Shown: positions 29,701 through 34,600 of the stretch, one piece after another
How the letters are laid out: each line of letters starts with the position of its first letter
Numbering within the stretch: position 1 is the stretch's first letter
The notes under the pieces: generated by a model
Seen by the model: only the letters and a program-made list of their open reading frames with translations
Database searches by the model: none
What the model was told of the DNA's origin: nothing
Translations under genes and position numbers: made by a program
Origin: Apostichopus japonicus
Lineage: Eukaryota > Echinodermata > Holothuroidea > Aspidochirotida > Stichopodidae
Direction of reading: 5' to 3'
Assembly (NCBI RefSeq): GCF_037975245.1
Contig: NC_092576.1
Location: forward strand, 27,541,611 to 27,605,610
Length of the DNA stretch: 64,000 bases

Positions 29701-30970
29701 GCATGCGTTTTTACACGTATCCCTTACTGTATTAATATATGCAGCTGTTTGTTTTTGAAGATTCTAGGCCTTAAGTAAACTACAAGAACAAAGTAACGCA
29801 TTTTGAAAACAAGAGTAGGGACGCCCAGCTGAACCACACACTTCCTCAATTTAATTAAAATGACAATAACATTGCAAACATTCGCAACTGTACCCACTCG
29901 AATTGGTTTCAGTAACACATTGTTTATTAAAGAATCAAATTAGTAATTACACTTACAGCGTGGCAGCGGCCTCCTCTCAGATAATTAATATGGCTTCCAT
30001 GATCATCTCCGCATGCGCATTCAGTTGTCGCTTCTACGAACGCTTGAACAAGGTCCTCCATTTTATACATGCACAGAGCTGATGTGCTGGTTGGGTTAAA
30101 ATCTGAAAGAGGTTTACCATTCTTAACAAATACACCGAAAAGTCGATCGTTGAAAACATGCGCAGCTTTAGCAATGTTGTACAGAGTGTTGTTTGCGCCC
30201 CTGCATTTCAGTGTGATTTCAGTAAATCCAACCAATTCCGAAGATGTGTGATTGTGACATAGTCTGCTTAACTTTGGAACGATTGGGCTTTCAGACGTCG
30301 CATCCTGCATTTGTGATGACAAAAAGTACGTGTAGCCACGATATGAAAATACTGCTGCGTATTTGATGTAAAAATTTTCCTGCAGGTCAGTGCCAATCGC
30401 CATTGTTCTCCTGTTGGTCATACGAGGACTCTCGTCGTTTGAGAGAAAATTGACTGAAACTGGATTTCTGATGATAAGGTCGGTATGTTTTATAGTCTGT
30501 GCAACATAAAGGGCTAAGTCAGCATACGTGTCATCTCTATATGTGCCTACTATCCCGACAACAGTCTGATCGCCGAGAGCTCTTGCTAATGAGCACAATT
30601 CCTTAATTTCTGTTAATTGATACAATCTCCTCAACTGGCATCTTGAATGTTCACCACTGACACAAGTAATAAGCTTGTTCATCGGGTAAGGCGCAATTGT
30701 TATGATCTCAGTGACAACGTCATCGCGAACGGCCACTTGAGTTAAAATTTCAAAGTGTGTAGATAAATGATATAGAATACCCAGTCCTGCAACGTAAATG
30801 CTATTGCTGTCCTCTGACACCGTGAAATGGGTCAATGTTGAGTTGAATTTTGCAGATTGAAATAATTCTCGGATGTATGTCTCCAACGCCGTGAAACTTA
30901 CTTGACTATCGCCTTGCCTGAAAGATAACATTACCAACAGCAAGCACAGCGTTCCCTGGCGTCTTGCCAT
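662..30970 (-). CDS. PLXN: Plexin receptor gene (whole coding span, 37 exon positions)
   Basis: Plexins are single-pass cell-surface receptors for semaphorins that signal to the cytoskeleton through a cytoplasmic Ras/Rap GAP domain and a Rho-GTPase-binding domain. I followed the gene on the minus strand exon by exon. Nearly every junction has AG/GT borders and matching phase. The domain order is signal peptide, Sema, PSI1, IPT-like linker, PSI2, IPT, PSI3, four IPT units, membrane helix, first GAP half, Rho-binding domain, variable linker, second GAP half. The product is about 1,870 residues with one copy of the triplicated exon 32, which is normal plexin size. The C-terminus ends in GWTGRGK, so it lacks the PDZ-binding tail of plexin-B. 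The subclass cannot be assigned by eye. The one unresolved junction is exon 23 to 24. Confidence 0.93.
869..1589. other. Plexin intron 36
   Basis: AT-rich, with a CT/TA microsatellite at about 930-975. No gene or recognisable mobile element seen. Confidence 0.4.
1590..1734 (-). CDS. Plexin exon 36: second GAP half
   Basis: 48 whole codons after completing Leu: LPRGLWTFILNNPALMYDIQ to RRDEIPD, matching LPLRFWVN(I/V)(I/L)KNPQFVFDI. The usual Arg two residues before the Trp is not in register here. Donor GTGAGT. Confidence 0.94.
2035..2110 (-). mobile_element. Possible LINE 3' terminus fragment
   Basis: On the minus strand the segment ends in AATAAAGAGAATCTGAATCT with a short ATTCAG repeat tail, the style of CR1/L2-type LINE 3' ends. 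It lies in plexin intron 35. No coding remnant is visible. Confidence 0.35.
2212..2369 (-). CDS. Plexin exon 35: second GAP half
   Basis: 52 codons plus two bases: IAIQEYVDKMLNIFMTTN, VPYAIKQIFDLFD, LAQKWKDY. It matches LQKFVDDLF....PLAIKY.FD.LDE....HTWK. Acceptor TTATTACAG. Confidence 0.94.
2370..3514. other. Plexin intron 34
   Basis: Apart from the LINE fragment near 2.5 kb, I see no gene. A 60-codon plus-strand frame at 2,870-3,052 has no family signature. Confidence 0.35.
2517..2625 (-). mobile_element. Degenerate 3'-end fragment of the Tx1/L1-like LINE
   Basis: The stretch from TGCTTTCGCGTGCACCGCCC to AACGTCACTGCCACAAACGG is similar to the 3' terminus of the LINE at 37.2 kb and the fragment at 32.6 kb, read in minus orientation. 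It lies in plexin intron 34. Confidence 0.4.
3515..3616 (-). CDS. Plexin exon 34: second GAP half begins
   Basis: 34 codons, phase 0-0: EKDDDILTASAKLEKD, then PVDESVLSYLPATK. ESVLSYLPATK aligns with SEIYLTRLLATK. Acceptor CCTATAG; donor GTGATA. Confidence 0.88.
4137..4198 (-). CDS. Plexin exon 33: linker to second GAP half
   Basis: 20 whole codons: DTEDIYEWAQTNSKLWLWHL. The end matches the nearly invariant plexin KLWHLV. Phase 1 in, 0 out; donor GTAAGA. Confidence 0.9.
4605..4679 (-). CDS. Plexin exon 32c: third copy of triplicated exon
   Basis: Identical in sequence to copy 32b, donor GTAACTTACC. It joins exon 33 to complete an Asp codon. The acidic patch DDE before Tyr, followed by ILP, forms a YxxP motif of the kind bound by Crk-type SH2 domains; that function is inference. 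Confidence 0.85.
5368..5442 (-). CDS. Plexin exon 32b: second copy of triplicated exon
   Basis: Same 75-nt exon with the same splice signals, ending LPDK. Because the phase is 1-1, splicing 31-32a-32b-32c-33, or any subset, stays in frame (the junction codon between copies reads Gly). Confidence 0.85.
6117..6191 (-). CDS. Plexin exon 32a: first copy of triplicated exon
   Basis: A 75-nt exon, phase 1-1, reading AATVSSVTGAEQLMDDEGYI then LPDR. Acceptor CTAACACAG; donor GTAACT. It is the first of three in transcription order. It differs from the other two only by Lys to Arg in the penultimate codon and one base in the donor flank. Confidence 0.85.
7053..7136 (-). CDS. Plexin exon 31: variable linker
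   Basis: 84 nt, phase 1-1: SGNYTSEPVYDYTYARLLQT to LKPT. Only this frame fits both neighbours. It contains several tyrosines in the region that is variable among plexins. Confidence 0.8.
7469..7547 (-). CDS. Plexin exon 30: end of Rho-binding domain
   Basis: 26 codons plus one base: IKDGDCVELILREDN to TDGGNK, equivalent to the V.DG..VALV strand. Acceptor TCTCAG, donor GTAGAT. Confidence 0.9.
7590..7640. repeat. T/G homopolymer tract
   Basis: A run of T followed by G10, TT and G-rich sequence in plexin intron 29. Low-complexity; G-quadruplex potential on the plus strand. Confidence 0.8.
8160..8300. repeat. TA/CA microsatellite with SINE tail sequence
   Basis: Long TATA and CACA runs preceded by ACGATTTTCATTTATATATAT, which also follows the SINE heads at 8.65 and 62.4 kb. 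It is probably the body of a SINE copy whose head is missing. Confidence 0.65.
8301..8407. repeat. Near-perfect 44-bp inverted repeat
   Basis: Arms run from CTCGAAA through ATCATTTGTGATTCCTAAAG to GAAAGAGAT at 8,301-8,352, and in reverse at 8,366-8,407, with a TA-rich loop. The left arm carries a small insertion (TTCCA). The sequence GGCTTTAGGAATCACAAATG is also the tail of the SINE at 62.48 kb, so this is two SINE tails head to head. Confidence 0.9.
8515..8735 (+). mobile_element. tRNA-derived SINE copy 1
   Basis: Box A-like TAGCCTAGTGGTTAGG (8,558-8,573) and box B GGTTCGAATCC (8,602-8,612) form an RNA polymerase III promoter in a tRNA-like head, followed by a T-rich body and a TA repeat. 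The head and the upstream string CTCTGGACATACAATCAGCG recur at 62.27 kb. Lies in plexin intron 29. Confidence 0.8.
8869..8969 (-). CDS. Plexin exon 29: Rho-binding domain end
   Basis: 33 whole codons: a Val completed across the junction, then WHRKETAKQSLTDKG, ITNLQNGWRKLSTLSDYK. It matches DLEWR...L.D.D.T....GW.R.NTLAHY of the family. Donor GTAAGG. Confidence 0.93.
8970..9910. other. Plexin intron 28
   Basis: AT-rich, nothing recognisable beyond short open frames without family signatures. Confidence 0.35.
9911..10067 (-). CDS. Plexin exon 28: Rho-GTPase-binding domain
   Basis: 52 codons plus one base: VLQVLFKVKDERLVTLTFLD, TISQVKGKILDHFF, HPLPEYFDL. This is the ubiquitin-like Rho-binding fold (TxxQAKxKxLD in the family). 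Acceptor TTTTTTAG, donor GTAAGA. Confidence 0.94.
10577..10723 (-). CDS. Plexin exon 27: end of first GAP half, start of Rho-binding domain
   Basis: 49 codons, phase 0-0: GKVGSSVLELSYAIKS, MGPIDALTGKSQFSIND, LLLSHIQYNEM. GPIDALTG and the IQYNEM strand match GP(V/I)DA(V/I)TGEA and QQIDYKTL. Confidence 0.95.
10870..10933 (-). CDS. Plexin exon 26: GAP LLSNW segment
   Basis: 21 whole codons, EGNLHDMLLSNWIFVSLYGY plus M. LLSNW...LY is the conserved plexin (M/L)L(S/T)NW....LY motif. Acceptor CTTTCAG, donor GTATGG. Confidence 0.92.
11249..11288 (-). CDS. Plexin exon 25: small GAP exon
   Basis: A 40-nt exon with 12 whole codons, RTRVPKYNGLFQ; phase 1 in, 2 out (AG plus C of exon 26 gives Ser). It aligns with the segment that carries the arginine pair LLLRRTE in most plexins, but here reads NGLFQSE. 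An alternative acceptor 21 bases upstream would lengthen it in frame. Confidence 0.6.
11690..11761 (-). CDS. Plexin exon 24 (uncertain 5' edge)
   Basis: The donor TCTAACA/GTGAGT is clear, and the frame ending TTMIAEYRSKSN leaves one base, matching exon 25 in phase 1. Its 5' edge is unclear: the AG options (11,762 and near 11,809) do not fit the two-base overhang of exon 23. A neighbouring frame, VFKLYERLYLDIERTANEI, looks even more like the plexin LKQLLADLIEKNL segment, so a frameshift, sequence error or missed microexon is possible. Confidence 0.4.
11935..12000 (-). CDS. Plexin exon 23: GAP segment
   Basis: 21 whole codons: ANIASHITMSLVLDDKLATL and T, matching NVASLIMTALQ.....AT. It leaves two bases (GA) at GTAAGT. 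The downstream partner with matching phase was not found. Confidence 0.82.
12508..12632 (-). CDS. Plexin exon 22: GAP helix bundle
   Basis: 41 codons plus two bases: KERQAMYAFGKLLSSTTFLR, FLVAILEEHCVDSNE. It corresponds to the LRLFGQLL...FIHTLEAQ segment of the first GAP half. Donor GTAAAT. Confidence 0.9.
12633..14322. other. Plexin introns 20 and 21 around exon 21
   Basis: Apart from exon 21 these stretches are AT-rich with no gene or clear mobile element. Small open frames at 13,486-13,674 and 14,491-14,673 show no homology I recognise. Confidence 0.35.
13185..13330 (-). CDS. Plexin exon 21: start of GAP domain
   Basis: Two bases complete Leu, then FSNLRTATKNIEGILASLPS to STIDVQ; 48 whole codons. 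It matches the FAELQTDINEL...YTMRVLF segment. Phase 1 in, 0 out. Confidence 0.88.
14323..14548 (-). CDS. Plexin exon 20: transmembrane helix and juxtamembrane segment
   Basis: 75 codons plus one base. VLHANLEIHIGYL leads into one hydrophobic helix (VAVLVGACIALSLLFSIVAV), then a basic stop-transfer stretch (MKLKRRDD) and a coiled-coil-like segment (TQLEKRILQTKTKYQTEMKT) typical of the plexin juxtamembrane helix. Confidence 0.94.
14979..15155 (-). CDS. Plexin exon 19: last IPT unit
   Basis: 59 codons, phase 0-0: GKYLALGSQAGDITVYIGAE, LCENVTLLSSHIICKPP, ending GLPYVI. HIICKPP corresponds to the conserved Q(I/L)VC.PP of the membrane-proximal IPT. Confidence 0.92.
15695..15949 (-). CDS. Plexin exon 18: IPT end to IPT4
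   Basis: 85 codons, phase 0-0, starting PCRNATFDRMVCRAPS. VCRAPS is strongly conserved in plexins. It then runs through DVYIGFLMDGVKELRQW to ATLQLS. I chose the acceptor TTTATCCGAAG at 15,950 because it keeps the frame; an upstream AG about 18 bases earlier is a weaker alternative. Confidence 0.88.
16208..16301 (-). CDS. Plexin exon 17: short IPT exon
   Basis: Two bases from exon 16 give Ser, then GGNWITVMGENLHIIQRPNM and ends NRSQ. This is the SGGxxxTVxGxNL core of an IPT domain. A longer plus-strand frame covers the same DNA and is a shadow. Donor GTGAGC. Confidence 0.91.
16525..16930. repeat. Possible dispersed repeat in plexin intron 16
   Basis: A stretch of different texture with near-repeats of GTCCCTCCTTCATTTTTG, GTACCCTCTTCATTTTTC and TTAGTGTCCCTTTGGTATTG, followed by GCGCTCC/GCGCCCCC motifs. 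It looks like an old interspersed element; class unknown. Confidence 0.3.
17351..17515 (-). CDS. Plexin exon 16: IPT end and next IPT start
   Basis: 54 whole codons: MTSELIECKNVANT, the strand ILKILFDG, KFTYRHNPRVFSVYPNMAIV. It ends where the following IPT unit begins. Phase 2 in and 2 out. Confidence 0.92.
18034..18170 (-). CDS. Plexin exon 15: IPT domain start
   Basis: 45 codons plus two bases: DPKITSFTPIEGPASGGTLI, NIRGSDL, VILGGKPCHIT. A textbook IPT beginning with DPxIxxxxPxxGPxSGGT. Donor GTAAGT. Confidence 0.94.
18972..19068 (-). CDS. Plexin exon 14: IPT domain end
   Basis: 32 codons: VTCKTKPSNVISGPVSLIIK to LFSYN, the second half of an IPT fold (V.C.TP.....V.L...F.Y). Phase 2 in, 0 out, donor GTAAGT. 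Confidence 0.91.
19370..19984. other. Plexin intron 13 with a decoy open stretch
   Basis: A minus-strand open segment at 19,380-19,470 has splice-like ends but fits neither neighbour's phase, and exons 13 and 14 join without it. The rest shows no recognisable gene. Confidence 0.4.
19985..20139 (-). CDS. Plexin exon 13: IPT domain
   Basis: 51 codons plus two bases. VSPSSSAIEGGTIVSITGSD is the classical IPT opening (P..G...GGT.V.I.G), ending YEVGS. It joins exon 14 directly (AG plus C gives Ser), skipping a decoy open stretch near 19.4 kb. Confidence 0.93.
20660..20785 (-). mobile_element. 3'-end fragment of the Tx1/L1-like LINE
   Basis: GTGCTTTTTACGTAACCCGT and the following AACTTAACGACCTAACGGCAC match the 3' terminus of the LINE at 37.2 kb in reverse orientation. 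A 5'-truncated insertion in plexin intron 12. Confidence 0.6.
21076..21251 (-). CDS. Plexin exon 12: PSI3 domain
   Basis: 58 whole codons: ILYDCHEGRSDCSRCL, EFQCGWCPKQSSC, REKCTG and KCSDLPRIKS. The cysteine pattern is PSI3. It runs into the first residues of the next IPT unit and exits in phase 0 at GTATTT, matching exon 13. Confidence 0.92.
22197..22281 (-). CDS. Plexin exon 11: IPT segment before PSI3
   Basis: 28 codons plus one base, NPLARYHRNASLSLQW to LDGSYK. SLSLQW matches the FTVVWNG strand of plexins and precedes the VILYDC of PSI3. Phase 0 in, 1 out. Confidence 0.9.
22715..22990. repeat. Dispersed repeat containing TATATAGCGC and CAAAGCTGCTCAAAGCGC
   Basis: The motif string TTTATATAGCGCATAATCAG / CAAAGCTGCTCAAAGCGCTT is, from memory, widespread in marine invertebrate genomes as part of an interspersed element. 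The rest of the segment is A-rich. Lies in plexin intron 10. Confidence 0.5.
23084..23197 (-). CDS. Plexin exon 10: IPT segment
   Basis: 38 codons, phase 0-0, KYQCILKAKGVDMSF to FTVTCNFTK, corresponding to the NYEC...VQC segment of plexins. Acceptor TTTTGTTTTGTAG, donor GTGATG. A 79-codon plus-strand reading frame here is a shadow. Confidence 0.91.
23543..23674 (-). CDS. Plexin exon 9: post-PSI2 IPT start
   Basis: 44 codons, phase 0-0: SSLEEAGRSCPRVVPG, then PVDVERRIELKAVNL, ending TLIER. It matches the plexin pattern of CPR..., PVPVxxR and LKAxNL. Acceptor ATTTTTAG, donor GTAAGT. Confidence 0.92.
24568..24664 (-). CDS. Plexin exon 8: PSI2 domain
   Basis: 32 codons: CVDCVTKWECDWCIDSLSC and CLNVS. 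The CxxC...CDWC...C pattern is the PSI2 signature. Phase 2 in, 0 out; donor GTAAGT. Confidence 0.92.
25426..25525 (-). CDS. Plexin exon 7: linker before PSI2
   Basis: Two bases complete an Asp codon, then DAVTVVLSLSTSHFEIEF and SIFDCNEVM, ending with two spare bases (GG) before GTGAGT. Both phases match exons 6 and 8. The plus strand is also open here, but only the minus strand fits plexin. Confidence 0.9.
25676..25829 (-). CDS. Plexin exon 6: extracellular beta-rich linker
   Basis: 51 codons plus one base, starting VIMRVTSLPRAIGFSYTC and ending NISIPPH. The pattern of TC, VSCRSP and IPP matches the conserved Cys/Pro positions between PSI1 and PSI2. Phase 0 in, 1 out. Confidence 0.9.
25927..26056 (-). 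CDS. Plexin exon 5: end of PSI1 and start of IPT-like linker
   Basis: 43 whole codons starting CTRYIECQNSHKLRRWL and ending SASDKN; phase 2 in, phase 0 out. The Cys spacing and the following VHPKFLHYSA strand fit the segment after PSI1 in plexins. Confidence 0.9.
27099..27211 (-). CDS. Plexin exon 4: PSI1 domain
   Basis: Codes for LIKLAVANC, then the PSI signature CNDCL and DPYCGWC. It starts in phase 0 after a pyrimidine tract ending TTAG and leaves two bases (AG) that pair with the first base of exon 5 to give Arg. Confidence 0.93.
27520..27558 (-). other. Possible 39-nt cassette microexon in plexin intron 3
   Basis: The segment EFYQQILHKLVPP is 13 codons, phase 0-0, preceded by CATTACAG and followed by GTAAGT. 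Exons 3 and 4 already join perfectly without it (TEKQ to LIKLAVANC), so it would be an optional in-frame insertion or a chance splice-site pair. Confidence 0.25.
27660..27782 (-). CDS. Plexin exon 3: Sema to PSI1 hinge
   Basis: 41 residues, phase 0-0, starting VRMHANFSG and ending IIVLTEKQ. The final TEKQ lines up with the conserved plexin TEKQ motif just before PSI1, which fixes the join to exon 4. Confidence 0.92.
28080..28145. repeat. Short tandem repeat of CTGGGATCGAAACT
   Basis: Three close copies of CTGGGATCGAAACT and a fourth partial copy (CATCGAAACT) in plexin intron 2. Microsatellite scale; no function visible. Confidence 0.75.
28479..28709 (-). CDS. Plexin exon 2: end of Sema domain
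   Basis: This exon codes for 77 residues from NPNLCGDPSLVHWLAC to FIGTKECRLMK, phase 0 at both ends. It carries the last Sema blades, including the TSILIAQV and NVAFIGT strands seen in plexin Sema domains. The acceptor is a T-rich tract ending CCAG; the donor is GTTTGT. Confidence 0.92.
28710..29956. other. Plexin intron 1 (after first coding exon)
   Basis: About 1.25 kb, AT-rich. Several 60-86-codon frames on both strands lack signatures. No mobile element recognised. Confidence 0.35.
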
Positions 30971-31017
30971 CACCGAGTTAATACCGGGGTGAATTCCCAA
31001 TAAGTGTCTAAGTACGT
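29957..31017 (-). CDS. Plexin exon 1: signal peptide and most of the Sema domain
   Basis: A pyrimidine tract and AG end at 31,018, so this is probably the first coding exon behind a 5' UTR intron. The preferred start is the ATG at 30,970: it is followed by a signal peptide (MARRQGTLCLLLVMLSF) with predicted cleavage near GDSQ. An upstream in-frame ATG at 31,051 lies in the presumed intron. About 338 residues follow, with Sema blade features and paired cysteines (CVSGEHSRCQL, ECACGDDHGSH). The exon ends RCHA at a GTAAGT donor, phase 0. One exon carrying nearly the whole Sema domain is typical of plexin genes. Confidence 0.92.
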
Positions 31018-32625
31018 CTGTAAAGTAGAAGAAAGAAAGTGTCCGCATCACTTCAATGACGCAATTTGAAAACTTTCATATCTTTTACTTTGACAATATT
31101 TGTTTTGAAGGATAACGACTTCTGTTGAAAAATCTGTAGAAAATCACAAATCTAAAATTTCAAACAAAGGAATATATTGTAAAAGCGGCCGCCTCCACGA
31201 CGTCTCTTTCACCTGTAGCTCAACTTCCCCAGAAATTACCCCGACAGATACTATCCGGGGACCCTGAGCCACCGTGCGTTCTTTTACGCTTCCTCAATAA
31301 GGTCAACACGAAGTTGGCCCTTACGTTAAACAAAATTGAAAGTAACGGAAATGTTGTGGGACAGAGATTTTGATTGGTTGAACATCACGCATCACGCGAG
31401 CCTTTGGGCGGGACTTATTCTTCTTATTATGGGACGATGGAGTTTGAGGGTGGGGGCGTTTATGGACTGGCCGTATGAGGTTTATAAGGTCAGTTGATAG
31501 GATGGCGTCGGTGGCAAGTGAGGAGGTGGGCGACGTGGTGGGGGTGGGGGTTTGGTGGGTGGAGGCGGTTGATTGGATGTTACGGATGAGGCGGAAAATT
31601 TCGACATCTTCGTTGCTGTGCTTTTGTTGTGCCGTTTTAGTGCATTTGGTGTCATTAAATTTATGTGGTTTCGCATTGATACGTACAATGTACCATGATA
31701 CCTTATTTTTATACATTGTATAGGCCTACCTCAAATATTCATGCCAACTCAATAATTGATCTTGAAACTTAGTGAGATGCATATCTTTCGCTTTTGCCTC
31801 TCTTTCCTCACTGAAATAATTGTGACACGATATATGTTGCGTATGCATTAGCAACTACAACACGCTACCAGTTCGTGGTTCCAACACTTAAAGCATTGAT
31901 AACTTATTAAAAGTAAAAAGGCCGTTTCACGAGAAGAAAGTGGACAAGATAAAAACCACCAATCTGTAAACGACAAACTCAAGACAGACTAAACTTTTCA
32001 TTATCAATGTTTTCTTGAGTGTGATATTAGTATCATCGAAATTGAGACAAAAACTACCGAATTTGTAAAGTGATGAGAATGCATTCGCTTAGAGTAAGTA
32101 AATGAAAACGATCCATTAAAGTATTGATTAATGCTTACCTTAAAACTCTGTGCCACGCATCTTACTTCTTAATTTGAAAGTTTATACTTTGACGAGTCTA
32201 ACCAACCATGCATCAGTTAAAGCTCTGCATAAATGATCCTACTAACATCAGTTTGCCAAAGTCATTTTGACAATGCTGCAATGGCATTATTTAATCACGC
32301 CATAAGAAAGAGTTAATAAGTTAAAGGCTGACGAAAGCTTTACTTTCGTTAGCAAAAAGGGTCAAGCTGAAAGTATAAGTGCACTTACTTTTCATGGTTG
32401 AAAGTGAAATTATGTCATTAACAAACAGCAAACAGTGTATATAGTGAGATAAGTTGATTAACTGATTAGGTTTTTTTGTTCTGTATAGTCAGGCAAGTCC
32501 AGGGGCATATTCTTATACAGAGATTCTACGTTTTATATGTCCAATGACTCTATCCATAATAATTTTACCAGACAGGCTTGTCATCTACGTACCCCTTTAT
32601 GCTCAACTCAACGTCGTAACCGTGC
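31018..32625. other. 5' flank of plexin
   Basis: Just upstream of coding exon 1 lies a minus-strand pyrimidine tract and acceptor, so a 5' UTR exon is expected further right. 31.18-31.65 kb is GC-richer and contains a pyrimidine-rich minus strand encoding Pro runs; it may hold a leader exon or promoter, but I cannot place either. Confidence 0.3.
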
Positions 32626-32629
32626 TTTT

Positions 32630-33135
32630 CACGTGACCCGCCCTACAGGAACCTAAACGTCACGGCCAAACGGCACTACCAAACCAGCCCACTCTGACAA
32701 ACAAAACTCAAGTCAAGCGAGCCAGAAAAAAAAAGTAAAAACGCCCAACGACCTGCAGAGACAAACCCCCATCCACCCACTGGAACATTAAAGAACCACA
32801 AAAGGACGACCAGCACGCAGCGAAACGAAACACCCCTCCCCAGCACACCAACCTCCAAAAAAGGCAGCCTCAGATAAACGGCGAAAATCGCATTGAACCT
32901 GAAGGCGAATGTCAGACTTCACCGCCTCCAGGATTGCCTGCCAACTGGCAAATTTTCCCCTAAAACTATATCACATCTTTTACTTCAAATATTTAATTTC
33001 CTACAGCACAGACACAAATTATACGGTGCAACACAGCAACAGAACAAACCGGAGGATCTATCCCATTTAATAACAAAGCCCTGTCCTACCGACCAGGAAC
33101 GGTTACCCGTTAAACGGTCGGTCCAAGTCTGAAAC
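32630..33135 (-). mobile_element. 3' fragment of the Tx1/L1-like LINE, minus orientation
   Basis: Read on the minus strand it reproduces the C-terminal coding and 3' UTR stretch seen at about 36.76-37.27 kb: the pieces CCAGTTGGCAGGCAATCCTG, GGCGGTGAAGTCTGACATTC and GGCGATTTTCGCCGTTTATC recur with a few indels. The 3' terminus is near 32,630 (GGGTCACGTGAAAAGCAC). It faces the fuller plus-strand copy, so the two form an inverted pair. Confidence 0.85.
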
Positions 33136-33384
33136 CACTCTCACATGCTTGAAACAAAGGTAGAAATGCCACAAAACATGAGCAGTACTTTCAAAGCTGT
33201 CGTAATAATCGTAGTCTTACTTCCCGCTCATTGTAGAATGAGCTTCCCGTATTTTTTTTTTAAGTTAAAAGATGTGACGACTCGCGCACAAAGAAACGAC
33301 TGACTCCGGGAATTTTACCTAGTTTCGAATGAGGTGTAACAGAAGTGTTACAGAAAGTCTCCACCAGCTTCCCCCATCAACTCC

Positions 33385-33717
33385 GTGCCCACACCGTCTC
33401 CACCACACAGCGAAGCGGACACGGGGTCTCCACCAGCTTCCTCCATCAACCCGTCCAGTTCCGTCCCCAGTCCGCCGCCGGTATCGCCAGATCCGGAGAC
33501 TCTGTCTGACGACGACTCGGTCGTCGGGTCTCCGGAGGCTATGTCTGACAGCGACTCCGGAGGCTCGGTGATCGTCGAGCCGAAACGTGCCACTGGGACG
33601 AGCTGGTACGACGAGATGGGGGAACCCTCACTGAAAAGGTCGGCCTCAAGTGACGACTCTGACGACGATATGTCGTCTAGAGCGCGCTTGAAGCTTACAG
33701 AATCGACGTCGGCGTAG
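33385..33717 (+). pseudogene. LINE ORF1 C-terminal fragment
   Basis: 110 codons rich in Ser, Pro and Asp (SDDDSVVGSPEAMSDSDSGG, SSDDSDDDMSSRARLKL), stop two bases before the ORF2 ATG. Composition and position fit the tail of a retrotransposon ORF1; no zinc knuckle is visible in what remains. Confidence 0.5.
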
Positions 33718-33719
33718 TT

Positions 33720-34600
33720 TTGCCCCATTGCCCTCTCATGGCCCATACATTTTCAGTTGCCACCTTGAACGTCAATGGCATGAGGGATCATCGCAAGCGC
33801 AGTCGCATTTTCCAATATTGTATTTCAATGGAAGTCGACTGCGTTTGCCTACAAGAAACACATATTTTGGAAGAAGATGTCCCTCTATGGGCTTATGAGT
33901 GGGGTGGTGGGCTGCATGCTTCGTTTGGTTCGTCTTCATCCTGTGGCACTGTCATCCTCCTGTCACCTCGTCAGGCGGGTTGTGCCACTAGGGTGGAGAC
34001 GGATCACGAGGGCCGATTGGTTTGGATTCTTTTCAAGTATCCACAGGGTAACATCTCCCTTTGCAATGTGTATGCTCCCAATCGGCCTTCTGCTAGACGA
34101 GATTTTTTTAACACACTGCCTTCCTTTGTTCCTGGTAGTGCTCCATGTGTCATGGTCGGAGACTTTAACTGTGTCCCAGACTCGGGTCTTGACAGACTCG
34201 GGGCTTCTGTGTCTGCTAGTCCCGACCCTGGGATCACAGAATTGGACAGATTCACTCCCGCACACCTTTTAGCCGATGTCTGGAGGCGTATACACCCGTG
34301 TAGTACGGTGTATACGTGGGTGAGGCCTAACGGAGAAAGTGCCTCCAGGATAGATCGAGTGTATGCGCCCGTAAGTTTTAAATTTTCGGGTTGCGAGACG
34401 CTCAGCTGTCCGCTCTCTGACCATGACACTGTGGTAGCACGTTTTGTTTTGCCTTCCATTTTCCCGATCGGGCGGGGCCTATGGAAGCTTAACTGTCGGA
34501 TTCTTGGCGAGGCAGAATTCCGCCAGGGTTTCGAGACCAGGTACAAAGGATGGCAAACATTGAAGCCGGCCTTTGCTTCTACATCCCAGTGGTGGGATAA
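33720..34600 (+). pseudogene. LINE ORF2, endonuclease domain
   Basis: The AP-endonuclease fold is clear: TLNVNGMRD, VCLQETHI, YAPNRPS, VMVGDFNCVPD, SRIDRVYAP and PLSDHDTVV give the Asn, Glu, Asp/Asn and SDH catalytic motifs. The open frame runs to 34,745, but homology moves to another frame near 34,600, so a frameshift lies there. Confidence 0.9.

Noticed and set aside
32330-32360. CTGACGAAAG string as a possible second hammerhead
   Set aside because: It forms a simple hairpin; the GAAA core in the right place and a cleavage triplet are missing.
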